Below are positions 37,375 through 47,999 of a DNA stretch of 64,000 bases, in pieces (the first letter of the stretch is position 1; each line of letters starts with the position of its first letter). The stretch spans positions 6,326,501 through 6,390,500 of the forward strand of contig CM052358.1 in the NCBI GenBank assembly GCA_028551475.1. The letters run 5' to 3'. The translations under genes were made by a program, and so were the position numbers. The notes beneath the pieces were generated by a model. It was not told the DNA's origin, ran no database searches, and saw nothing but the letters and a program-made list of their open reading frames with translations. The DNA comes from Casuarina equisetifolia. Lineage: Eukaryota; Streptophyta; Magnoliopsida; Fagales; Casuarinaceae.

Positions 37375-38034
37375 CTTTTCCGATAGACTCCTACACGAAC
37401 TGAACTTTCTCGGAGACCGATTTTAACGCAACAATCTAGTCTCCGAAAACCAACAACGCCTTGGAAGATTCTAGGTTATTTACCATTTTCCTCAAGTCTT
37501 TGGTCAGAGTTCTATGTTTCTAGAAAAGAACCGACGGTTGCGATCGTTTCAGAGGAATCGGCGTGTAGTTCTTCTATGGGCTGCCCTGTCCACAAAACTC
37601 TTGGGCTGTGAATAAGCCCAGATGAGTTTTACATTGACCTTCTGGGCCTTCTTCGATGAAGTGTTCGTGCCAAATACGTGAATGAAGTAGGTACAGAAAA
37701 TTGGAAACGCCTAATAACTCTTCCCTGAGGTAAACCTGCACTTTGTGTTGGGTCTTCGTTCAAAGATTCAATGATCGATTGCTGTAAAGGAAATCGCATA
37801 AAAAGGTTTCCACTATTATTGCTGTGGCGTCATAGAAATTGTTTTATATGGTTCTGAGTTTGAGGGCCTCTCAAGTTCCAAGTGGTGTTGACTCCGAGTC
37901 ACTGCCATGATTCTCTGTAAAAGTTTTTTGTTTTTCAAGTGCCGGAGTGCTTCTGAGGGGGCTCCCAATTGGTCTACGAAAAGGGAAGCTCGGCGAAGTC
38001 CGTCACTTGTGTTCCTGCGCTGTGGTCTGTATTT

Positions 38035-38170
38035 TCAGGTTGTGGGAGTTCCAAGTTTTGCTCTGAATTCTCAGGTTGTGGGAGTTCCAAGTTTTGCTCT
38101 GAATTCTCAGGTTGTGGGAGTTCCAAGTTTTGCTCTGAATTCTCAGGTTGTGAGAGTTCCAAGTTCTGCT
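38035..38170. repeat. 36-base tandem repeat, 3.8 units
   Basis: Units start TCAGGTTGTGGGAGTTCCAA at 38035, 38071 and 38107, with a partial, slightly changed unit at 38143. The first three are almost identical. Because 36 is a multiple of 3, the array stays open in two plus-strand frames and one minus-strand frame. Confidence 0.97.
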
Positions 38171-40160
38171 ATAAGATGCCGTCGAGAAAGGAGCCTAGTT
38201 TGTAGTCTTAAGGACCTGCATTGAGGTGTCGTTCTGCTTCTTCGCATGGCGGAGAAGTGGCAGTGTTTAGCATTACAGCGTGGGATTTTCGTTGTGAAAT
38301 TACTTTCTAAAGAACACTTGGTGGCACAACTTCCGTTGGGCTCTGCTTCTCTCCTTTCCATGTCTCAATGACATGAACCTGCAGGGCCCTTGTTCATTTG
38401 TAAATTGTGTTCTTCATCATTGCCATATTCTCGAGAAAGATTCAGAATGTAGTCATGCTTTAGCATAACCTTATGGGATTTAGTAGATGAAGATCGTCAA
38501 GATGCATCTTCAATGCATAAGTAGATAGCACGTCATCACCTCACGTAGCGCCTGTCACCACCATGTCATCACCCGGCAAAATGTACCACGTAGGATGGCA
38601 GATCAGGCCGAATCCACGTCAGCCCTACTTTCCTTTCCTGCTGGCGGCGCTCACCCAACTCCGATCTCCCCTGACTCTTTGGTACAGCAATCGGTGCTGT
38701 TTCACTTCCCGAATTCAATCTCATTTACTCCAGTATCATCTGTAACAACCATACATGGGATTGTACATATTTTTCTTAACAACCCTCAGTAATGGTAAAC
38801 AATTTAACACGTATTCTTATTTTTAACATTTTTCTCAACAACCCACAGTGATGGTACACAATTTAACACGAATCCTTTTAACTCATAATGAAAACATTCA
38901 CGGGCTGCGGCGGTGGCATCACGTCTGGTCTGTCTACTATTGTGCCAGATAGGTCATTCCAACCTTCCACATCATGGAGTTACATCTTTAACAATCAAGG
39001 TGAAAGAAAACAGCTTTGGTGGAAACATTTCCACGTCGCTTGTCAGCGAAAGGACAATTGCGCGTCGTCATGCTTTCCTATGTGCCATCTGCCATCTTAA
39101 TTGCCAGAAAGGCAAAGCTGTTACTTCTCGCTGTGGAAAGTTGGATTGCCATCCCAACAACACTTCACAAGGACTAGGCATGAATTGAAAGGAAAACAAG
39201 TACAGCATCCTTCAGCCATGGCGCTTAAGAACAAGAAAGTAAATGGGTCTTTTGTTGCGACCATAATATTTTCTTAATCGTCTTTGATGTTGTTCAAGGT
39301 ACTTACCAAATTTTGGATGTCGATGGCTATCTCCCACACACTGACTTGAAACATCGGTAAAACTGCACTGTTTTCTTTCATGGCGCACTTAACCCGGCAC
39401 CCACGTCTATTATGATAGCAAAAGCACCAAGTAGAGGACCTAGAGGGACCCCATGTTCTCTGCAAGAGTGGGGTAAAAGTGACTGCTTGAATGGAAAGCA
39501 GGGGGACGTTGCCCAAATATCCCCACTCAACTTTTTCTTAACAAAGAAGATCTCTTGGTTTGATTAGATACTTGATGCCGATTCCCAATGGCCAATTTAC
39601 GGGAGAAAAGCAGAGGCATTTCCCACCAACAAGTCCAACCGAATAGTTTTAGAATGCTGCACCCTCACCTGACAAACTTGAATGTTCTACGAGGACCAGC
39701 CAACGTATTCCCAAGAATTATGTGACGGTGAAGCTTCCGACTAACTTCCAAAACCACAAGGAGACGTTGATTTAAAAGGAGGAGCCGGTGGGAATTGTGA
39801 GCCTTATTTATTGTAATGATGCTTTTGACTGTGCAAAAGAATTGTCGTTGTTTCAGGCTCACCAACTAATTTGATTTGAGAAGACGCAAGTGTTTCTCAG
39901 ACCATAAACGCCTAATCGTTTCCCTACTCGATGGGTATGACGACTGGCTAATGGACAGTGGTCCTGCCGAGGACGGAATTCATTGCAACGCTCTTCCATT
40001 TGTGGGTGCGTTGGATGTTTTTTGCAGCCTAAAATTTGCCATTCCTTCATCCAGTTAAGGTTGATTGCACAACTCCTCAAGCATTCTCTCCTAATCCATC
40101 GGATGCATCTTTCGGAAGGCAGATTCAATTCCAAAGTGGGTACCTGATCAGATATCTGTC

Positions 40161-40164
<4 letters not shown>

Positions 40165-40191
<27 letters not shown>
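40165..40191. repeat. A27 homopolymer
   Basis: Uninterrupted run of 27 A. It could be the tail of a retroposed sequence, but no source or target duplication is evident. Confidence 0.95.
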
Positions 40192-41581
40192 GCATGAAAG
40201 CTGTTCATAGAAGTATGTTATATTCCTTGGGGAAAAAAACAAGAACTAGGATGCCTGCCACAAACAGTTTGTCAGACACAGATTTTCCACGATAGATATC
40301 TTATTCAAAACCTGCCAACTTGCCAACATAACCGACATGGCTATCCTTAACCGACCGTGTTTTTTTTTTTTCTTCTAAGCCATCACTTATTAGTTGCACA
40401 ATGATATCACCTAATTTAGAGCTATACCAACGATGGTTGCTGGAGTTTTCCTTGCCTACGATATATACTTTTGTAAAAGCAGCATGGAGCTGATTTTTGG
40501 AACACATCGAATGTGGAGATTCCTCTTGCTTTTGCTTTGAACAAAAAATTGATTTCTGTCACATTGTCTTCCTGTTTGCTTTGGTAAAATCATTCCGAGT
40601 ACACTCACCCACGAGAAAAAGGTGGGAATTCTGGTAATATTCCACAGGGGAGAGTAGGTAAAAATAAGGAAAGTACACGCCCTCGCCCTCGCCCTCGAGA
40701 CGCCGAATTTGGGGCACATTTCTGCTTTCCGACCGGGGAATGTGGCAGGAAGCAGACAAGATGCGTTAACCCAAGTTTGATTTCCCAATTGACCTGGGCT
40801 TGTCCTCCTCTTTCTCAGAAGCTTCTTCTTCAGATCCGCGGTGGTTCTTTCTCGCTCGTTCCTTCTCGACTCCAATCATTCTCAGGACTCGTTTTCGAGG
40901 AGGTTGTCGGATATGGAGACAACTAATACGGCGGCGGCATAAGCCCTTCCCACGAGATAAAAAAAGAAATATTTTAGTCCAGATCAAATAAGGAAATTAA
41001 GTGTATATACGCATATTTTTTTCTTTAGAATAGTAGGATTTTTGTAGATAGAGTTTCAAAATTCTCCAACGTCTCTATCTTAAGCGTCGCAAAATCTTAA
41101 CGCAAGATAAATAAGGAAATCTTAATACGAGACAAATAAAGAAATTAATTGTATAGAAATGAATTATTCTCTTCTTTTTTTCCTTTTAGAACAGTAGGGT
41201 TATTGTGTGGGAAGTTTTAAAATTATCCGACATTTCTATCTCAAGCATCCAACGTACCTTCAACACAACAGATACTCCCAGGAGCGCACGAGACCCGCCG
41301 CCCACTCTTACGACCGCCAGATGTATTGGGTTCACAACCTGAACGTGTCAAATATCTACCGCCTAAGCCCCTCTACAGCTCCCTCCAGTCCCTCCAGTCC
41401 CTTCATCCACGTGGGTTTTTGTGGGCCTCCACGTCCATAGTCGCTCACGTCCTGGGATTTAATCTCCATTCGAAGAAGGCCCTTCCATTTTCAAACACAA
41501 CCGAATGACTCGTCGTCGCACCGAGGAGGAGACAGAGCGTCGGTCCGCCTTCAGCGTCTGATATTCCTACCCAAACCAAAG

Positions 41582-42463
41582 ATGGACCGAGCAGCGGTGA
41601 TGATCTGCCAGAGTCTGACCTACTGGCTCTCGGAGCACCCTGCGATCGTGGGGTTCCGGTGGAGCCATGCCCAGTCCTGGGGCTCCACCTGGTCCTTCCT
41701 CTTCACCTCTATCGCGCTTTATCTCACCTTCTCGATCCTACTCCACCTCGTTCTGTCTCTACTCCTACGGCCGGGTCGGGCCGTCCCGCTAGGCCCTATA
41801 CCGGCCCTGCACAGCCTCTCCATGGCCCTCATATCCGCCACCATCTCCGCCGGAATTCTCCTCTCAGCAGCCGCCGAGATCCGCGACACCCGTTGGTTCT
41901 GGCGCCGCTCCAAGACCCCCTTCCAGTGGCTCCTCTGCTTCCCTCTAGGCACTCGGCCATCGGGCCGGGTCTTCTTTTGGTCCTACCTTTTCTACCTCAC
42001 CCGCTTTCTCCACATGCTCCGGACAATCTTCGCCGTCCTACGACGTCGTAGGCTTGCCTTCTTCCAGCTCTTCAACCACTCCATCCTCACCTTCATTTCC
42101 TTCGTCTGGCTCGAGTTTTCGCAGTCGTTTCAAGTCCTGGCCATCGTCTTCACGACAACGGTTTACTCCGTGGTGTACGGATACCGGTTTTGGACCGCCA
42201 TCGGGCTGCCCAGTGCTTGCTTCCCCTTCGTGGTGAGCTGCCAGATGGTGCTGCTAGGTTGCAACCTGGTCTGCCACGTTGGGGTTCTCTTGCTGCACTT
42301 CTTCAAAGGGGATTGCCACGGGATTGGCGCATGGGGGTTCAACTCCGTGCTCAACGGCGCTATTCTACTGCTGTTCTTGAAGTTCTATGTGACGATGCAC
42401 TTGAGGAAGAGGACGCGCTGGTCCGAGGTTGAATCAGGGGTGAAGAAGGGTAAAGATGAGTAA
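41582..42463 (+). CDS. ELO (GNS1/SUR4)-like membrane protein with altered histidine box
   Basis: Intronless gene for a 293-residue multi-pass membrane protein of the ELO family, whose members are the condensing enzymes of very-long-chain fatty acid elongation in the ER. Family marks include RVFFWSYLFYLTRF (129-142) and the YGYRFW block (199-204). The catalytic box HxxHH is replaced by QLFNH (162-166), so only its last His remains. It most resembles the plant 'elongation of fatty acids protein 3-like' group (At4g36830 as I recall). Enzyme activity is therefore doubtful; a structural or regulatory role is possible. The ATG at 41582 has a good context (AAAGATGG), and third positions are GC-rich compared with the neighbouring DNA. 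Confidence 0.85.
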   Translation: MDRAAVMICQSLTYWLSEHPAIVGFRWSHAQSWGSTWSFLFTSIALYLTFSILLHLVLSLLLRPGRAVPLGPIPALHSLSMALISATISAGILLSAAAEIRDTRWFWRRSKTPFQWLLCFPLGTRPSGRVFFWSYLFYLTRFLHMLRTIFAVLRRRRLAFFQLFNHSILTFISFVWLEFSQSFQVLAIVFTTTVYSVVYGYRFWTAIGLPSACFPFVVSCQMVLLGCNLVCHVGVLLLHFFKGDCHGIGAWGFNSVLNGAILLLFLKFYVTMHLRKRTRWSEVESGVKKGKDE

Positions 42464-42539
42464 CAAACCCCGTCGGTGCCTACGAGAGACGATGAAGTAT
42501 AGTCTATCAAGTATGCAAACTGTGAATGAATGAATAATA

Positions 42540-45500
42540 GAGTATTTAGAGTTAAGTAGATTGAAGAATAGTATTAGGCTTATACAAATTGCTGAATTGC
42601 AAGCAAAGAGGCTTCAATTTTACAATCCTAGTTTTCTAGCAGTTTTATATCATTCTGAACATTTCTGGAAACATCGTATCTCCCCGTAGAGGAATCGAGC
42701 GATTCGGCTCATTTCCTGTCTAAGAGCTTTGTTCCATTTATGCGTTTTGGAAGAAGAACGTCCTCTGCAGGGAACGTTACCAGGTGTTCAGTCACTTGGG
42801 TTTCCCCAGCTATGATACTTGCTTCACAAATGGGAAGGATGTAACCCGTTTACCTACATGGCTGTGAAGATGATGTATTGGCTTTACGTCCATAAAATTA
42901 TGCCATTTGAGTGTAAAAAAAGAGGTCCTTTGCTTAGCAAAAGCGGAATTCCAGAAGGGCTGCTTTAGATCAATGCATGGGACCATTTGACGCTTTACCA
43001 GCCAGCCATAATTTGAAGACATAAAATTGGACTTAGTCTGCCGAGTAACCATGAAGCAAGAAAGCTAATCATGGTGAAACTTTGTCTTATAGTCGAGGAC
43101 AAAGTTACATTTGATATTTGTTTAAGAAATTTGACTACTGGGGATCTAGAAAATTGCAAGAAGAATATCCTCCAGAGAACCTACCGAATTGGGGTGAAAG
43201 AGTCAACAGAGTAATATCCGAAGGCAACAAAACGAGCGGTCATTTTCCAAGTTCCTGAAGCACACTGAAGGGGTGGGCCCAGCAAAAGGCAGGAAACAAG
43301 GTGTAAATGCTCGCACGTAAAATGTAAGAAGTTCTCATAGACTCGGTAGTTGCGTAGAAATTCAAGAAAATGGAAGTGTTCCTCGTTTGCGTAAGACTGC
43401 GTACATATATTATGCATTCATTAGTGTATTAAATCCGCTTAATTGTTCAAATGAATATAACTTTTTACCAAACGATATCTTTTTCAATCTCTACGATTGG
43501 CATTGCTTGTAATGAGATATGTTCCTTCTCTTTGGTGAAGTTCACGCCGAGGCAGGCTTTCCTATATCCATAAAAAAGGAAATTTCAGATTAGGCTTGTG
43601 ATTGGTATGGTAGGTACAGGATTTGATACTAGATATCTGATAGCTCGCAAATATTTTAGGAGCCCAAATGAAGAAACATGTTAGCTTTATGACCCATTTC
43701 TCATTCCTCAATCTAGTTTTTGGCTGTCTTAAGTGTTTGGACCGTCAGGGGCAGCCCAATCTCTCAAAGGAGGTTGCCTGAGGATTACGTTCTGGTCCAC
43801 GACATGTACGGCGGGCTCGAGATGGTCACTTTCCTGCAAAATGATTCCTCTGGTCACAACCTGGACCAAATTGGTTACGGACATAAATGCTGTGGATAGT
43901 TTGTTCAGATCCAGGATCATTTCTTAAGTCTCTGATAAGCCCAGATTGTTAATCCACATAATGTTCCGCCTCCTTAAGTAACAAATCCAAAGCTTTCAGG
44001 CTCCAAACAGGAAAAACTAAAAAAGAGGGGGGCAACCGTTGTCTTCCAGCTACTTCTTATGTACCGGGTTTTCGTTGTTTAACATATCTGTTTCCTTGAC
44101 GTCACGGATCCTTTATTTTTTCTGTCAGATGCGAATTGCAAAGCATGTTCCAAGGAAGATGCTTGTAGAAGCAGTTTCCTTCAAAACCCCTCGACATTTA
44201 TATGACTGATGGCAATTATGTTTGATTGTGACTTGTAATCCAAGGATTAGCTTATTCATTTGATAGATTTAAAGGGAACACATAGCCGACCAACAAGAGA
44301 TTCTCAACGAAGAGATAAAATAAAAAAGCAGACAACGAGAAAATGAAAAGGCCAAGGGATTTGGTGGCCAGAATTCATTCTTCATACACATCAACTACCT
44401 AAAAACAAGTGACACATTATCTAAACCCTTCTGAGTTGCCCTAGGATTCTGCGATTGCATACCATAAGATGTGTCCGGTGCGTAGAGAAACAAAGCCCTC
44501 CTAGATGCCCAACTAGAAGCACCTCCCTTATGGTTCTATTATGATAATTTGACGTTATGGATACTAAATATGGCGTAATAATAAACAACCTACCTCTTGA
44601 ATAATCAAACCTAGTCATGTTCTCTGACAGACGATGTTAGAAGAGGGCTTGATGCATTGCTGAATGGGATGAGGTTGGGGATAAGGACCAATGGTTGTTG
44701 TTCATTGCACTCCGATAGGGCTGGGATCATCATGAGTCCATGTCTCATTGAATAATATTCGCCTCATCCATTATTCATATCCAACAATGATATAAATATT
44801 GTTGCCCACCATCATCCTATTAAAGGGCGTAACAACCCTACCCCCAAGTATCCTGGAGGGTTCCTTCAAGTCTTAGCTGATCAAAGGACGGCGCCTCCGT
44901 AACAGTGTGCTGCTCAGCGGGCCTTTCTAGGAGCTGGCGCTTCTCGAGGAGTCACTTTTCGAGTCCAAATTCAAACGGCATTAAAGCTAAAGGTTCACGG
45001 AAGCGTAAAGACAGGGGCTGTCCCGGAAAACCCTGCCTGGGTCGACCTTCACCAGAAGCCACCTCTGGATACCATCGGCGCCAGTTCACACTGGGCGAAG
45101 GAGAAATGCGGCGTCTCCAGCTTAGCAATCACCCCGAACGCCCACATGGATGGCATACAAAAGGGCATCTTTACGTGTAAGATGGCACGAAATGCTAGGG
45201 TTGAGCGACCGTATCAATAATAAATAATAAATAATAAATTGTAACAAATATTCAAATATTCCGTTTTCTTATCTGAATCGGTTCGGATGCCCCCAGATAT
45301 CAGCTCCTCCCATTTGAGAATTTTTAAACACTGCATTGGACCTGTTATTCGGCCATGGGACTTGGAATTTGACTTCTAGGTACATCTCACGGCCGTTATC
45401 TCTTGCTGCTCCTTCCCGATAACGCAGGAGAATGCTGTGTTGGAGACAGCAATTATCATATTTATCTATTTTTTGGTGTTGTTTTACGACACGAATTTGA

Positions 45501-45780
45501 ATCCAGAGGGGGGAGTTAGGGAGGGATCTAACGTCAATCAGCCTTCTTTTATAGATCATTCTACCCGGAGGGCGTGATATTATCGAGATATCAAAGATAT
45601 ATGTTAGAAGAAAATTCCCAGTTGTTAAACATATTCCGGGCTCAGTATGAAGTTTGTAGTCTCCTCTTCAAAAATTATAAAGAAAAGAAAAACTAGAAAC
45701 ACCCTACCCATTACTTTGGTAGGAAGCCTCAAATGGTTACATATCCAAATGGAAAGGCTTTTGGTTGGGGTTGAGTTTGT
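42540..45780. other. intergenic region between the ELO-like and MCU genes
   Basis: No assigned gene. The plus-strand frame at about 43733-43895 reads protein-like (VWTVRGSPISQRRLPEDYVL and on) and may be a gene fragment; I cannot name it. 44840-45180 is GC-richer, with a 91-codon open frame of unknown nature. A TAA-repeat lies near 45215-45240. Confidence 0.35.
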
Positions 45781-45784
45781 AAGT

Positions 45785-47849
45785 TTATGTTTCTCTAACT
45801 TTGGTAGTATCAAACAATTGATTTAGAGCATCTGAAGATGCCGCTTGATGGGAAGACGATGAACTAGGATAACAAGCTCTCCGGAGCTCGTTGTACCTCC
45901 TAATGTCAATATTGTGAACCTTCAAGAGTCGCTTCTGCTTTGCGGTAAACCGGCTCTGATAGAACCCTTCAAAGGAAGGCTCTTTGGAGGTCCTGAGGAA
46001 GAAGGCATAGCCACCCATGCAGTACATGGAGGTTACGTAGAAGCAGATGGGCTCCATAACATCCCACGAGAGCTCCCAAAATGTGAGTCTCATGAAAGCC
46101 GCTGTTTGCACGACCAGGAACCCCAGCCCGCACCAGAGTTCCCGGCGAACCATGGCGTGCACCTTTTCATCGATCGCCGCCTTCTGCTTCTCCAACTGTT
46201 CCAGCTCCTTCAGTCTTGGATCATCTGGGTTGGCTCCGAGTACAGGAATTAAGCGTCGAATGGCTTTTGCCACCTGTAATCAAAGATTTTGAGACGTAGG
46301 GTAAAGCATGGCTCAACCTTACTTCCTAACCTCTACATGACAGCTGGTTATCATTTTGTAGCTCCCGAGTTGGTAAAATTTATGGATCATACAGCTAAAC
46401 AAATGATCAAAACTGGACGCTTTACCACTCAAATTCCAAACCAAGTTGCATTAGAAATATTTGAAATTGGCATGTCTATTTCCGGGGATTAGGGGCTGTC
46501 CTAGGCATTATGTTCCACGGTTCACCATTTTTCTAGCCGCCTAAGAAAAGCAACGAATAATCTCTACTGGTCCCAAGCAATAGTCTGAGACTCTGAAAAT
46601 TAAAAAAAAAATCCCGAAGCTATGACCTTAAACAACAAACTGCTTTCTTTTCCTCTTGACACCGACATTGGTTACCCTTTTTTTTTTTTCTTCCTTCCTC
46701 TTTAAATTCATATTCGAAAAGAGAAAGAAAAAAAAAATCTCTCTTTTTCATGGCCTGATTCTTCTTCCCTCACAAATATTCACCTTCCCAGTTTTTCTAC
46801 CTGTTCCACATATCCCCAGTCTTTAAGTGTTAATTTTAGTTCCTGGATGTCTTTAACTCTCAGAGAGCGCAGGCCATGGGTTTTTACCCCATAACCTCAG
46901 TTTTTCACGGAGGTTGAAACAGAATTGGTCACCGTAGAAAGAGAAGGGCTTTTTTGGTCCTTCAACACCTATCTCAAACATGGAACCCTTTCACACGTTT
47001 TAGATCCGGCGAAACAACAGAGTTTCACTTTCCTGTCGCAAAGAAACAAAAGCAAAAATAACCACAAAAAACCATATCAGTTCTCGGTAGACCCCAGGTT
47101 TAACTTTAAAAAGCTTTAAAATAATCAAACTCTCTTGCCGAATCTAACCCTTTCATCACCATCATAATTTTAATATCTTCTCTGTGAAAATAAACAAAAA
47201 AAAAAAAAGCCCAGAATACAAGAAACTCAAGTTTCAAGAAATAAATTAAATTAACCAATGGCGGGGAGGAATTTATCAAAACAAAAAGAAGAAAAAGAGT
47301 ATATACCTGCTCCGGTCTGAGACACACAAAGTTCCCCAAAACGATGACGTCTCCGCACTCATCGAGCGTCTTGGCCAACCCATGACCCTGATCCGGATCC
47401 GAGCAGCCCTCTCTGCAGACCCGAATAAAGTCTGAATACGGTATCCAGCTCTCCTGGATATCTCTCAGCCTAGCTTTTACGGCTTCCAACTGAGCCACCC
47501 TCAGCAGCTTCCTTGCCTCCTCCACCGTCAGTCCCTCAGCCGTCGGAGGACTTAGGCCGTCCAGTCGAATACGATCATGGGCAATGCCCATGGACTTCAG
47601 CCTCCCCATCAGACTCTCCCCGACGGGAAGCGACCAGGGATCCAGCTGCAAAGCCTCTGCCGACCGCTCGTGGAGAAACCGCCGGAATATCCCGGCGTTT
47701 CCCGGATCGGAAGCAATGGCAGCTTTATCGGGATCTGGTGGGGCCCGGGTCCGTATCGACGACGACGAAACCCGGCAATTGGCGATGGTTTGGGTCGAGA
47801 CCTTGGTGATGTTGAAGAAACGCTGAGCCAGGGTTTTCCTGAAAGCCAT
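45785..47849 (-). CDS. MCU: mitochondrial calcium uniporter (MCU), two exons
   Basis: Exon 1 is 47307-47849 (181 codons). Exon 2 is 45785-46273 (162 codons plus stop). The 1033-base intron is GT-AG and phase 0, and the protein has 343 residues. The N-terminus is basic and Ser-rich, as in a mitochondrial targeting peptide. Exon 2 carries a coiled-coil-like stretch (about 200-225), TM1 (about 226-247), the pore motif WDVMEP (251-256; D252 and E255 form the Ca2+ filter), and TM2 (256-274). It forms the Ca2+-selective channel of the inner mitochondrial membrane. Plant MCUs usually have WD(I/V)MEP, so this looks functional. The Arabidopsis relatives I recall in this context are At4g36820 and At2g23790. 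A TATA box lies at 47964-47971. Confidence 0.93.
46289..46492 (+). other. protein-like open frame antisense in the MCU intron
   Basis: A 67-codon open frame lies inside the MCU intron on the opposite strand. Its second half (from MTAGYHFVAPELVKF onward) has a natural amino-acid composition and AT-rich third positions. I recognise no family. It could be a fragment of an inserted gene, a piece of organelle-derived DNA, or chance. Confidence 0.25.
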
Positions 47850-47963
47850 TGCTACAGAAGAAAGAGAAAATTCTAGGGAGAGAGAGAGATCGAGGTCCTC
47901 AATGGTTGGGAAAGCGCGTAGCTAATCGTTGCGACTTCCTTGCTATTTTGCAAACCTCCCCCG

Positions 47964-47971
47964 TTTATATA
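47964..47971 (-). promoter_or_regulatory. TATA box of the MCU gene
   Basis: CTATATAAAC on the minus strand, about 115 bases upstream of the ATG, giving a leader of about 85 bases. Confidence 0.55.
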
Positions 47972-47999
47972 GGTGTTCCTACTCCAGAGAATTTGGTAC

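Larger units (their letters stand above)
37500..41000. other. intergenic region between the RING and ELO-like genes
   Basis: No recognised gene. It holds a 36-base tandem repeat (38035-38170), an A27 run (40165-40191) and several unassigned open frames, for example 38595-38792 (plus), starting MADQAESTSALLSFPAGG, and 39859-40134 (minus). Confidence 0.35.

Noticed and set aside
40165-40191. A27 run as the tail of a processed pseudogene or LINE
   Set aside because: No coding similarity upstream on either strand and no flanking direct repeat found.
41659-42051. 130-codon Pro/His-rich frame overlapping the ELO-like gene
   Set aside because: Shifted reading of the ELO-like coding sequence.
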